From contig NZ_AZDV01000026.1 in assembly GCF_001434835.1 (NCBI RefSeq), positions 1 through 64,000 of the forward strand: a DNA stretch of 64,000 nucleotides, written 5' to 3'. Of the stretch, positions 23,352 through 31,542 are shown piece by piece. A program made the translations under genes and the position numbers. Below the pieces are notes generated by a model that did no database searches, was not told the DNA's origin, and saw only the letters and a list, made by a program, of their open reading frames with translations. Origin of the DNA: Levilactobacillus acidifarinae DSM 19394 = JCM 15949 (GTDB taxonomy: Bacteria > Bacillota > Bacilli > Lactobacillales > Lactobacillaceae). The number at the start of each line of letters is the position of its first letter. Positions within the stretch are counted from its first letter, which is position 1.

Positions 23352-23461
23352 TAGAACCAGAACAAACAATACAAAAATGAAACTACGCTGGTTCGACCCG
23401 GACAATGTTCCGGGCTATTTGTTTGCTGTCAATGTATAATTAGGTGCAGGAGGTGTCATTT

Positions 23462-23701
23462 ATGAAATTCATTATTGACGGCAAAGAGTTTGAAGATGGT
23501 GGCGTTTCGCTTGGACATGTTGCGCCTAATCTCGGGAATCCCGGAGCAATTATGGTTGGAATGGGTGACCGATTACTCACTGCTATGCGTGACAATAAAA
23601 AAATTGAAGTGAAGAATCTTAAAGGCGAAGTTCATGAATTACAATATGACCTTGGGGATGATTCGGCCACCATTAGCAATTCATCGGAAGATTATTATTA
23701 G
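23462..23701 (+). CDS. 79-residue phage protein, unknown
   Basis: GCAGGAGG lies 8 nt before ATG 23462. KFIIDGKEFEDGGVSLGHVA suggests a small beta fold, with an acidic tail. A terminator follows, so it is separated from the late genes. Confidence 0.6.
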   Translation: MKFIIDGKEFEDGGVSLGHVAPNLGNPGAIMVGMGDRLLTAMRDNKKIEVKNLKGEVHELQYDLGDDSATISNSSEDYY

Positions 23702-23710
23702 AATTGGAGT

Positions 23711-23740
23711 AGGCATAGCCAAAGCTGGCGATGCCTTTTT
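23711..23740 (+). terminator. Terminator after the 79-residue gene
   Basis: AGGCAT-A-GCC pairs with GGC-G-ATGCCT, followed by TTTTTC. Confidence 0.8.
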
Positions 23741-23824
23741 CTTTGCGCATAGTGACTGGATGGAACTTGTAGTACTTTGTGATGAATACGTATTTTTGAT
23801 AGTATTTATCATGAGGTGAGGATA

Positions 23825-24293
23825 ATGACCACAATTCGCATTATCGTATCAGGATTGATTGGATTGCTGGTAGGACTATCAGCAGCGTATGGATTTAAAA
23901 ATGTGTTAAAGAAGCGAAAACTGATTCTACGGACAACGATGGCAATAATAGTTCTGTTTGCAGTTGCGTTATTAGCTGCGAAGCTCGTGGAGGTTATTCC
24001 TGACCCTCATGGCAGTTTTGGTGATTGGTTAGGATATTGGGGAAATATTATCGGTGGCATCATTGGTGCGATTGTCGCGGCTGCGGTTTCATATTTTGTA
24101 ACGACCGTAACGTTCTCCAAGTTGAATCATCAACGGGCGATTGATGAAAATAAATTTCAAGTACAAGTCAATTTACGCACCGAGCTCCTTAAATGAAGAA
24201 GTTTTATACTACATAGATAAACTCCCTGTAAAAAGCGAACTTATAAAAAACTACGCAGAGATTATTGAGGTACTACAGAAGTTTTCGCAATAA
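23825..24293 (+). pseudogene. Membrane protein gene with apparent frameshift
   Basis: The main frame from ATG 23825 (GAGGTGAGG upstream) gives 123 residues with three hydrophobic segments (IIVSGLIGLLVGLSAAYG, MAIIVLFAVALLAAKLV, IIGGIIGAIVAAAVSYFV) and stops at 24196. In the +1 frame, sense continues at once as NEEVLYYIDKLPVKSELIKN and on to TAA at 24293, giving the helical tail expected for this kind of protein. One extra A in CTTAAATGAA explains it. It may be a broken gene, a sequencing error or recoding at CTT-AAA-TGA. Confidence 0.6.
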
Positions 24294-24323
24294 TGTTGAT
24301 TAATGGAGGTATGGTGATATGTC

Positions 24324-25118
24324 ATGACAGATAAGCAGAAACAAGTTTACGAAGATTATATGCTGGGGATGTCGTACGCAGATATCGCGGATAAACATGA
24401 CATATCCGTAAACACCTTCAAATCGTGGAAGCGACGTAATGGGTGGCAGCGGGGTGCACCCCAAAAGAAAAAGGTGCATCCAAAATCAAAAGGTGCACCC
24501 AAGCAGATACCAGAAGCGGTAAAAGAACTAGAGGCAAACAGTGAGCTGACTGAGAAGCAGAAACTGTTCTGCCTTTTTTATTTGCAGGATTTTAATGCCA
24601 CTCAGGCCTACATGAGGGCGTATAAGTCTGGTTGGAAGACGGCCAATGTTAATGGTAGTGGCCTACTGGCGAAAACTAGTGTAAAGAAGCAATTGGCCGA
24701 GCTTAAGGAACAACAGAAGGCTGACCTATACGTGACTGCTGAAGATATTGCCCAAGGCTATGCAAAACAGGCGTTTGCCAGCTTGGGTGATGTGATTGAT
24801 TATAAGGTGCACACGGAACTGGTTACGGATAGTGACGGCAACGTCTTACTTGATACGAACGACAAACCGATTAAAAAGCATGTATCCGATATTTATTTGA
24901 AACCAAGCGACCAAATTGATTGGTCTCTGGTGCAAGAGGTGCATCGTGGTAAAGATGGCCTGGTGGTTAAACTATTTGATAACCAGAGGGCTAAGGCTGA
25001 ACTCATGAAGTATTTGAAGGATAACAAGGCTGACGGTGATGACGTCACCATTAACTTGATTCGGAGCGATCGGAGGAATAAGGATGGAAATCAACGTGAA
25101 TCTGGACAATCTGATTAA
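24324..25118 (+). CDS. terS: Terminase small subunit
   Basis: 264 residues. An N-terminal helix-turn-helix (YADIADKHDISVNTFKSWKR) is followed by the Terminase_2 core (LTEKQKLFCLFYLQDFNATQ, GSGLLAKTSVKKQLAEL). It recognises the packaging site and regulates the large subunit. Its own gene holds three GGTGCAYCC repeats, a candidate pac site. It overlaps terL by 35 nt. Confidence 0.9.
   Translation: MTDKQKQVYEDYMLGMSYADIADKHDISVNTFKSWKRRNGWQRGAPQKKKVHPKSKGAPKQIPEAVKELEANSELTEKQKLFCLFYLQDFNATQAYMRAYKSGWKTANVNGSGLLAKTSVKKQLAELKEQQKADLYVTAEDIAQGYAKQAFASLGDVIDYKVHTELVTDSDGNVLLDTNDKPIKKHVSDIYLKPSDQIDWSLVQEVHRGKDGLVVKLFDNQRAKAELMKYLKDNKADGDDVTINLIRSDRRNKDGNQRESGQSD
24451..24500 (+). repeat. Candidate pac repeats inside terS
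   Basis: GGGGTGCACCCC (24451-24462), AAGGTGCATCC (24471-24481) and AAGGTGCACCC (24490-24500) recur at about 19-20 bp, close to two helical turns. SPP1-like phages carry pac within terS, so this is a reasonable TerS target. Confidence 0.4.
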
Positions 25119-26424
25119 TCCTCATTTCGATGATGTTCTGTTCTCCGGTGCACTCAATAAGGTGTTAGAGGGCGGCCGGGGGTCAACTAAATCATCCGTG
25201 ATTAGCATTCAGCTAGTTACGGATTTTTTAATGGATTCACACGGCAATGCCTTGGTTATGCGTAAGGTTGGCAAGAACATCGGGCTGTCTGTCTACGAGC
25301 AAATCAAGTGGGCCATTTACGAACTGCACGTTGAAAGCCAATTTAGGTTCACGACGTCCCCATACCGTATCATGCACAAGAAAACGGGGACCGCATTTTA
25401 CTTTAGCGGTGTCGATGATCCACAGAAATTGAAGTCAATCATCATTGCCAACGGCTATGTTCGGTGGCTCTGGTTTGAAGAACTAGCGGAGTTCGGCAGT
25501 TGGGAAGAAATCGATACAGTTCGGCTCTCTTTTACCCGTAAGAAGCTGCCACCGGGGATGCACGTTATTACCTATTGCAGTTATAACCCGCCACGTAACC
25601 CATACGAGTGGATTAACCAATGGGCGGATTCACGGCGAGGGATGACTAATTGGTATGTGGATCACTCGACTTATAAGGACGACGTGCTGGGGTTTCTGTC
25701 GCAAGACTACTTAGATGAAATCCAAGTGGTTAAGAAGAATGACCCCGATTATTACCGATGGATGTACTTAGGCGAAGAGGTTGGATTAGGTACTAACGTA
25801 TACAATGCTGACTTATTTCATCCAATTAAGGAATTGCCTGATGATGATCCGTTGGCTTGGAAAAGTTATTCAATTGACGCTGGGCATATTAATTCAGCGA
25901 CGACGTGTCTTGCCGTAGGTGTAACTGCTAAGGGCAAGGTAATTGTGTTGGACACCTATTATTACTCACCAGCTAAGAAGGTTGTTAAAAAGGCGCCAAG
26001 CGACCTGGTACCGGAAATTTATGATTATGAGCAGGCCAATGATGAGAGGTTTCCTGTTCGTATCCGCCGCCGGACGATTGATTCTGCTGAAGGTGCATTG
26101 CGAAACGAATTTGTTAAGGAAAAGAGTGAGCGTTGGCACGGCGTTAAGAAGACTGACGAAGCTGACATGATTGATTATGTTTCGTCACTGCTGGCACAAG
26201 GTCGCGTGTATTACTTGGACACCGAGAACAATAAGGTCTTTATCGAACAGCACCGACAGTACCAGTGGGATGAGAAGACTGTTCACAGCGACAATCCTAA
26301 GGTGGTCAAGGAAAATGACCATACGCCTGATGCGTTTAAGTATTTTGCAATTGATAACGCTAAAGAGTTGGGATTGAAGCAAGGTAAGGCCGTTGCCAAG
26401 GCCAAGCCGAAGGTGTTCAGATAG
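25084..26424 (+). CDS. terL: Terminase large subunit
   Basis: 446 residues of the Terminase_3/PBSX type. ATPase: Walker A EGGRGSTKSS (residues 28-37) and Walker B WLWFEELAEF (about 130). Nuclease: acidic residues in YSIDAGH (about 260), TIDSAEGA (about 335) and near DHTPDAFKYF (about 420). It pumps DNA into the prohead and cuts it. GGAGG lies 6 nt before ATG. The headful mode is inferred from the family. Confidence 0.95.
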   Translation: MEINVNLDNLINPHFDDVLFSGALNKVLEGGRGSTKSSVISIQLVTDFLMDSHGNALVMRKVGKNIGLSVYEQIKWAIYELHVESQFRFTTSPYRIMHKKTGTAFYFSGVDDPQKLKSIIIANGYVRWLWFEELAEFGSWEEIDTVRLSFTRKKLPPGMHVITYCSYNPPRNPYEWINQWADSRRGMTNWYVDHSTYKDDVLGFLSQDYLDEIQVVKKNDPDYYRWMYLGEEVGLGTNVYNADLFHPIKELPDDDPLAWKSYSIDAGHINSATTCLAVGVTAKGKVIVLDTYYYSPAKKVVKKAPSDLVPEIYDYEQANDERFPVRIRRRTIDSAEGALRNEFVKEKSERWHGVKKTDEADMIDYVSSLLAQGRVYYLDTENNKVFIEQHRQYQWDEKTVHSDNPKVVKENDHTPDAFKYFAIDNAKELGLKQGKAVAKAKPKVFR

Positions 26425-26438
26425 AAAGGGGGATGACA

Positions 26439-27899
26439 ATGGCATTTAAAATTGATGCGGCTTTGCTAAAGGATTTAGATAATCCACCAGTTGAGCTGCT
26501 TAAAGACTTGATGAATAAGCAGGATAGCCGTGTTGCACGTTTTGATAAGCTTGATAACTACTATCTTGGTAAGCACGCCATCATGGATCGAACGCTTAGT
26601 AGTAACCAGGCGCATGACAATCGTGTGATGGTCAACTACGCCAAGTATGTGACGGATATGGTCGTGGGGATGATGACCGGTCGCCCAATTACCTATGTTG
26701 CGCAAGATGGTGGGCCAGTTGATCCAATTACTCGGGCGTTCACTCGCATGGATATTGCGGCGCACGACACAGATTTAGAACATGACCTATCTTGCTACGG
26801 AGTGGCGTACGAAATGCTATACCTACACGTTGTGGATGCCACGACTACGGAGGAACGCATCGCAACGCTAGACCCACGGCGGACGTTTGTGGTGACCGAT
26901 GACTCCGAGGACGAAAATTATTTATTCGGCGTTTATTGGGTACCTAAGTTCAAACTCAATGGTACGGAGGATGGTGCCTTGGTGAGTGTCTATACACCAC
27001 ACAGTCTGATTCAATATCGGACCGTGTCAGGCCATATTGTAGATGGTTCAAATAACGCTGAAGGGTATCCGCGATACTCTAGCCATTACTGGGGATCAGA
27101 GCCCATTACCGAAGTCTTAAATAATCGGCAACAGCAAGGTGACTACGAGCAACTAATTTCACAGATTGATGCGTACAACTCGCTACAGTCTGATCGTATT
27201 ACCGATAAGGATAATTTCGTTGATGCCATCCTGCTGGCATATGGGACTGCAATCGAAGGCAATTTAGCTAAGCGTAAGATGCTCGACGACCTCCCAGCAA
27301 AGGACGAGGGAACATCAATTGAGTGGCTAACTAAGACGCTCGATGAGTCTCAACAGCAAGTACTGGCCGATTCCATTACGGCTGACATTCATGAGATGTC
27401 CAATGTCCCTAACATGAACGATGAGAACTTCGCTGGTAATGTAAGCGGCGAGGCTATGAAGTACAAGCTTTTTGCGCTACTCAATCTGATCTCATCTAAG
27501 GAACCATTGCTAAAGAAAGCCATTCGTCGGCGCTTAGAGTTGATGCAAAATATGCTGAACTTGAAGGAACAGAATGTTGATGTGACGGATATTAAGATTC
27601 AATTCACGTTGAACATTCCGATCAATATGAGTGATGTTATTACCAACATCAAGAACGCTGATGGGATCATTCCACGGCTCATCAGTTACGGCTGGTTGCC
27701 TGATGATTACGACCCGAAGAAATTGGTCGAACTCATGAAGGAACAAACGGCCGACCAGATTAAGACGCAAAAGGAAGCCATGGGCGGCGAACCACAAGCA
27801 CCAGACACCGATAATGACGAACAGGAGGGATTCCGCGATGATCAAGGTAAAGGTGACAGAGACCAAGACGTTCGCAAGTCAGCGAATGGGGATGATTGA
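26439..27899 (+). CDS. Portal protein, SPP1 gp6-like
   Basis: 486 residues of the Phage_prot_Gp6 family (YLGKHAIMDRTLSSNQAHDN, VMVNYAKYVTDMVVGMMTG, MSGEAMKYKLFAL-type motif near 330). The dodecameric portal is the DNA channel. AAAGGGGG is 6 nt before ATG 26439, while the upstream ATG at 26433 abuts it, so 26439 is chosen. Its end overlaps the Prp gene by 62 nt. Confidence 0.92.
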   Translation: MAFKIDAALLKDLDNPPVELLKDLMNKQDSRVARFDKLDNYYLGKHAIMDRTLSSNQAHDNRVMVNYAKYVTDMVVGMMTGRPITYVAQDGGPVDPITRAFTRMDIAAHDTDLEHDLSCYGVAYEMLYLHVVDATTTEERIATLDPRRTFVVTDDSEDENYLFGVYWVPKFKLNGTEDGALVSVYTPHSLIQYRTVSGHIVDGSNNAEGYPRYSSHYWGSEPITEVLNNRQQQGDYEQLISQIDAYNSLQSDRITDKDNFVDAILLAYGTAIEGNLAKRKMLDDLPAKDEGTSIEWLTKTLDESQQQVLADSITADIHEMSNVPNMNDENFAGNVSGEAMKYKLFALLNLISSKEPLLKKAIRRRLELMQNMLNLKEQNVDVTDIKIQFTLNIPINMSDVITNIKNADGIIPRLISYGWLPDDYDPKKLVELMKEQTADQIKTQKEAMGGEPQAPDTDNDEQEGFRDDQGKGDRDQDVRKSANGDD

Positions 27900-28164
27900 A
27901 ATTACCGGACATGCTTTAGAGGCTCCCTACGGCCATGATATTGTTTGCGCGTCGGTCTCAACGTTGTGCTCATTATTAGCTAACAATTTGGTTAGTTCAA
28001 TCGTGGCTGATGACGGAAACGTTTTTCGAGTAGTGGCTGGATTAAAAGACCATGGTAACCAACGAATCTATTTTGCCGTTAAGGGCACATTACAGCAGCT
28101 ATCCGAGCAGTATCCTAAGAATGTTAGCTTTGAAGCGGTGGACGCCCATGGCAGACAAGGATAA
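27838..28164 (+). CDS. prp: Phage Prp-like cysteine protease
   Basis: 108 residues. ITGHALEAPYGHDIVCASVS holds the conserved His and Cys of Prp, the protease that trims the N-terminal extension of ribosomal protein L27 in Firmicutes. In staphylococcal phage 80alpha, scaffold and capsid carry L27-like sites cut by Prp. Three virion proteins here start with such a site (LNLQRFA-like), so this copy is probably a virion maturation protease. ACAGGAGGG lies 8 nt before ATG 27838. It overlaps both portal and MuF genes. Confidence 0.85.
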   Translation: MIKVKVTETKTFASQRMGMIEITGHALEAPYGHDIVCASVSTLCSLLANNLVSSIVADDGNVFRVVAGLKDHGNQRIYFAVKGTLQQLSEQYPKNVSFEAVDAHGRQG

Positions 28165-29848
28165 GCTGACCTACTGGGAACGCCGGGCGCTGTGGCTAGA
28201 ACAACAGACGTACGATAAAGGCTCCGACCACATTGATGTACTGATACGTGCTTACATGCAAGCTCAACAGTATTTAGTTGGTGAGGTCGATAAAGTGTAT
28301 AAGCGATATCTCGACAAGTCTGAGCTAACACCAGATGAGGTCGCGAAGATTCTAAATACCCAGGCAACTCCCGCGCAGTTGGCTCAGTTGCACGCTTTGA
28401 TTAAGTCAACTCAGGATAAACAAGTTAAGAAGCAATTGCAGACGTATCTTGATGGACTGGCGGTAAAGCACCGTATCACTCAGTTGGAACTGCTCCGAGC
28501 AAAGTCTTATGTGGTCGCTAAGCGATTGGCCGACGTTGAATTAACGGAGTCTAAACCGTATTATATCGATGCTATGCAAGACGCTTACGACCGTGCGGCG
28601 GCCGAGTCAATTATTGGCCGAACTCAACGAGATTTCGGCGTGTATCAAGGTGACACGGTCCCGACAATCGATATTGATAAACACGAGGTCATTAACTTTG
28701 TTGAGCCTAAGACGGGGGATGTTGTACAGCGTCTTGACGTGGCCCACGATAAGCCGGTCACACACTTTAAAGAATTGAGTACCGATTATGTGGATCAGAT
28801 GCTTAAGACGCCTTGGTATGGCAAAAACTACTCACAGAGTATCTGGCATGATACCGACAAGCTGGCCGATTCGTTGCAACAACTCTTTGCCGCCAAGCAA
28901 ATGAGTGGCATGAGCGAGCGTGACATGCGGCAAGCCATTATGAAACAGTTTGGCAGCAGTGCCAGCGATGCCCGGCGCCTCATCCGTACGGAGTCAGCCT
29001 ACTTTGCTGGGCAAGCCAAGCTACGCGGTTGGCAGGAGCACGGCACCGAGAAGTATTCGCTACTCGCGGTGTTGGACTTTCGTACGTCCGAGTTTTGCCG
29101 GGAGCATGACGGCCGGGTCTACGATGTGAAGGACGCCAAGTGTGCAGGCTTCGCCGGTACCTATCCGCCATTTCATCCGTATTGCCGGACAATTGCGGTG
29201 GCCCACTTTACCAGGACTAAGCGCGGTGGTTATCGGACAGCGCGGGACCCAATCGCTAACAAGGCTATTAAGATACCGGTCGATGCCACTTATCGAGATT
29301 GGGAACAGCTGCTGATTAAGAAACATGGCCAAGATGAAATAACGGCGACGCGTGCCAAGTCCCAGAATGCTTCTCAAGACCTAAAGCAGTATCGGCGTTA
29401 CCAGGATGTTTTAGGTGTGGATAACGGGCCCGAATCTTTCGATAAGTTTCAGGCGATGAAGTATAATGATGTTGAAGGGTACCACGAGTTAGTCGGAACC
29501 GTTCGAGAGGTTAGTACGGAGCGTGCGGCCTTGAATAACTTGCGGGTTTCTGGTGAGGTGCATAGTGTCCCTTATCAACAGGAAGCTAACTCGGTGTTTG
29601 ACCGATACGTTGATGACCAGCTGACATCTCGTCGTTATTACGGTAAAACTGGTAAGGCACGTTTAGATATTGATTTTACGGACCATGGTAATCCAAAGGT
29701 GCACCAGGTAGTGCCCCATGCGCATTCGTGGTTACAAGTTACCAAGAAGAATGGCAAGAGTGTGCCACATCGTGAAGCACCAGGGCGGCCCTTAACACTA
29801 GCGGAAAGGATTGTGAACAAAGATGACGGAAAGACGAGTAAAGACTGA
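28148..29848 (+). CDS. MuF-type minor head protein with C-terminal toxin-like extension
   Basis: 566 residues. The N-terminal two thirds follow the SPP1 gp7/Mu F layout, with the MuF core at about 280-355 (RLIRTESAYFAGQAKLRGWQ, CxxHDGRVY and PPFHPYCR). A separate C-terminal region (about 450-566) contains ARLDIDFTDHGNPKVHQVVP and PHREAPGRPLTLAERI. Its histidine-rich pattern resembles the BECR-type RNase toxins found at the end of MuF proteins of temperate phages. The toxin assignment is inferred. The next gene overlaps its end and is a possible immunity gene. Confidence 0.82.
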   Translation: MADKDKLTYWERRALWLEQQTYDKGSDHIDVLIRAYMQAQQYLVGEVDKVYKRYLDKSELTPDEVAKILNTQATPAQLAQLHALIKSTQDKQVKKQLQTYLDGLAVKHRITQLELLRAKSYVVAKRLADVELTESKPYYIDAMQDAYDRAAAESIIGRTQRDFGVYQGDTVPTIDIDKHEVINFVEPKTGDVVQRLDVAHDKPVTHFKELSTDYVDQMLKTPWYGKNYSQSIWHDTDKLADSLQQLFAAKQMSGMSERDMRQAIMKQFGSSASDARRLIRTESAYFAGQAKLRGWQEHGTEKYSLLAVLDFRTSEFCREHDGRVYDVKDAKCAGFAGTYPPFHPYCRTIAVAHFTRTKRGGYRTARDPIANKAIKIPVDATYRDWEQLLIKKHGQDEITATRAKSQNASQDLKQYRRYQDVLGVDNGPESFDKFQAMKYNDVEGYHELVGTVREVSTERAALNNLRVSGEVHSVPYQQEANSVFDRYVDDQLTSRRYYGKTGKARLDIDFTDHGNPKVHQVVPHAHSWLQVTKKNGKSVPHREAPGRPLTLAERIVNKDDGKTSKD

Positions 29849-30101
29849 TTCAGACCGATTGACTTCACTTGAGGAGTTGCGTTTCGCATTGGATGTTCAC
29901 ATGGAAGTCCAGATTAAAATCAATGGTGTTGAGTGGTATATCGGTTCTGACGACAAAGGTAACAGCATTATTTCAAAAGATAATGGTGACTTCGAGCACC
30001 AGTTTAAATCAAACGATGATCCAGACGAGATTCTCGACTATGTAATTGATGGCAAGAAGATTCGCGACCAATGGCGAGAGATTAAAATCGTTGCGATGTG
30101 A
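29823..30101 (+). CDS. Small acidic protein, candidate immunity partner of the MuF toxin
   Basis: 92 residues, acidic, with VQIKINGVEWYIGSDDKGNS and DDPDEILDYVIDGKKIRDQW. Small strand-helix proteins ending in a DEILDYxxxGKKIRD-type helix are familiar beside MuF genes. It overlaps the toxin-bearing gene by 26 nt, the tight coupling expected of toxin and immunity pairs. Binding is not shown. Confidence 0.6.
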   Translation: MTERRVKTDSDRLTSLEELRFALDVHMEVQIKINGVEWYIGSDDKGNSIISKDNGDFEHQFKSNDDPDEILDYVIDGKKIRDQWREIKIVAM

Positions 30102-30112
30102 GGACTGATAAT

Positions 30113-30289
30113 GTGATAGGATTTCAAATCGTTATGGGGCTGGTAGTGATTATTTCACTGCTGGCTCTTTTTGATAGAGACTTATTGGGCGACCGTCAGC
30201 GTTACCAACAATTCGCGGCAATCTGTATCGCTGGGATTGTTTCGTGGGCAGCCGTCATTCTGCTGGGGATGTACCTGGCAATTGTTTAA
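30113..30289 (+). CDS. 58-residue two-helix membrane protein
   Basis: Two hydrophobic helices (QIVMGLVVIISLLALF and AICIAGIVSWAAVILLGMYL) separated by a short charged loop. GAGG lies 9 nt before GTG 30113. It sits between the candidate immunity gene and a terminator. Function unknown. Confidence 0.6.
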   Translation: MIGFQIVMGLVVIISLLALFDRDLLGDRQRYQQFAAICIAGIVSWAAVILLGMYLAIV

Positions 30290-30366
30290 TACTTGACCCA
30301 GGCAGGTCATAAAACTACCCAATTAAATAGGCGTGCGTGAGCTGCTACTACTGCAATCACGAACTG

Positions 30367-30410
30367 AGCATCGTACATGAGCCATTCGGCGTGTGTGGGG
30401 TGCTTTTTTC
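30367..30410 (+). terminator. Strong terminator inside the head operon
   Basis: AGCATCGTACATGAGCC pairs at 15 of 17 positions with GGCGTGTGTGGGGTGCT around ATTC, followed by TTTTTTC. GCGTGCGTG occurs just before and after it (about 30331 and 30424). The 160-nt gap between 30289 and 30451 holds nothing else. Confidence 0.75.
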
Positions 30411-30450
30411 ATGCAGTGAATCAGCGTGCGTGGGCCGAGGAGGATACACA

Positions 30451-31122
30451 ATGCTTAATTATAGCGAGGAGTTAGACCTGCAACGTTTTGCCGAGGGCGA
30501 TGGAGACGGTGAAGACGGCCAGGGGACTGGTGCGGAAAACACAAACACCAATACCCAGGGCGATGGCCAAGGTACCGACAATCCGAATAGTCAGCAAACG
30601 GATCCTAACGCGATTGTCTTTAAGAGTCAGTCCGATTTAGATAGCTGGTACGACAAGAAGACCGCGGGAACATTGGAGAAAGCCAAGGCTAAATGGGAGA
30701 AAGAAGCCCACGAGCAAAAGGACTATGACAAGATGACCCCAGCCGAGCAACAGGCATTCGACAATGACAAGCGGGCCAAGGAGCTTGACCAAAAGGAACA
30801 GGACATGAACATCAAGCTCAATCGGGCTGGGATTGTCTCGCGCCTGAGTGCCGATGGTCTTCCGACGTCCCTTGCTGATGTCTTTGCTGATGCGTCATTG
30901 AACGTCAAGAAGGTAGAAGACCTGGACCCGTTGTACCAGACGTTAAAGACCGCCTATCAAGGTGCCGTTAGAGAAGGTGTCGATAAGAAGCTGGTTGAGT
31001 CCGCTAATACGCCGGGCGCCGCGGGTGCCGCCGCAGGCAAGAAGTCAGCAGGCGAAACAATCGCTGATAAGCGCAACGATGCTCAGAAGCCCGCGGGTAG
31101 TAACCCCTGGGCAATCAATTAG
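30451..31122 (+). CDS. Scaffold protein with N-terminal Prp site
   Basis: 223 residues of the Phage_GP20-like scaffold type. An acidic Gly/Asn-rich N-terminus (about 16-60) precedes a long charged coiled coil (about 85-150, KAKAKWEKEAHEQKDYDKM), then an Ala-rich C-terminus. Residues 8-14 read LDLQRFA, which matches the Prp cleavage motif. GAGGAGG lies before ATG 30451. Confidence 0.85.
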   Translation: MLNYSEELDLQRFAEGDGDGEDGQGTGAENTNTNTQGDGQGTDNPNSQQTDPNAIVFKSQSDLDSWYDKKTAGTLEKAKAKWEKEAHEQKDYDKMTPAEQQAFDNDKRAKELDQKEQDMNIKLNRAGIVSRLSADGLPTSLADVFADASLNVKKVEDLDPLYQTLKTAYQGAVREGVDKKLVESANTPGAAGAAAGKKSAGETIADKRNDAQKPAGSNPWAIN

Positions 31123-31134
31123 GAGGTTTGCAAT

Positions 31135-31524
31135 ATGTACGTTGGTAAGAAGGTTACGTGGAATGAAACGAATTTCCTGGCCTCGGAGAAGTTTACGAGT
31201 TTCCCAACGATGGTTGACGACACCAATGCCGCTGTCATCACCGATGAACTGGGTCACAAGGTAATCCCGGCCGGGACTGTTTGGCCAAGCAATGACGCTA
31301 AGGCCAAGGGAATTCTGCTGAATGGGGCCGACGTTAACGAAGGCCCACAAATGACGTCACTGTTAGTGGGAGGCTGGTTACTGGGCCAGAACTTGCCAGT
31401 GGCACCGTCTGCTGATGCCATGAAGGCAATGACGGCTATTCACTTCAAGGACGCTGACGCGTTGGCTACTACGACCAGTACCACACAAAGTGGCACGGAC
31501 GCAGGCAGCAGCGCAACTAAGTAA
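31135..31524 (+). CDS. Head accessory/decoration protein
   Basis: 129 residues, beta-rich, between scaffold and capsid. VITDELGHKVIPAGTVWPSN followed by GADVNEGPQMTSLLVGGWLL is the pattern of small head proteins at this place in lactic-phage genomes. A decoration role is inferred from position. Confidence 0.65.
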   Translation: MYVGKKVTWNETNFLASEKFTSFPTMVDDTNAAVITDELGHKVIPAGTVWPSNDAKAKGILLNGADVNEGPQMTSLLVGGWLLGQNLPVAPSADAMKAMTAIHFKDADALATTTSTTQSGTDAGSSATK

Positions 31525-31542
31525 GGGAGGCATTATTAGATA

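Larger units (their letters stand above)
22384..23461 (+). other. Gene-free tract packed with tRNA-like and other folded elements
   Basis: No credible coding frame covers this 1.08 kb. Reading it as RNA shows at least six tRNA-like units, each with acceptor strands closing directly on a T-arm whose loop keeps T54, R57 and A58, plus long hairpins between them. The units are listed separately. The tract lies between the late regulator and the terminase genes, so late read-through RNA would begin with it. Confidence 0.75.

Noticed and set aside
23128-23439. A 103-codon frame within the tRNA-like tract
   Set aside because: It reads straight through elements F and G and gives the GFESRRS-type peptide typical of translated T-arms; no ribosome site.
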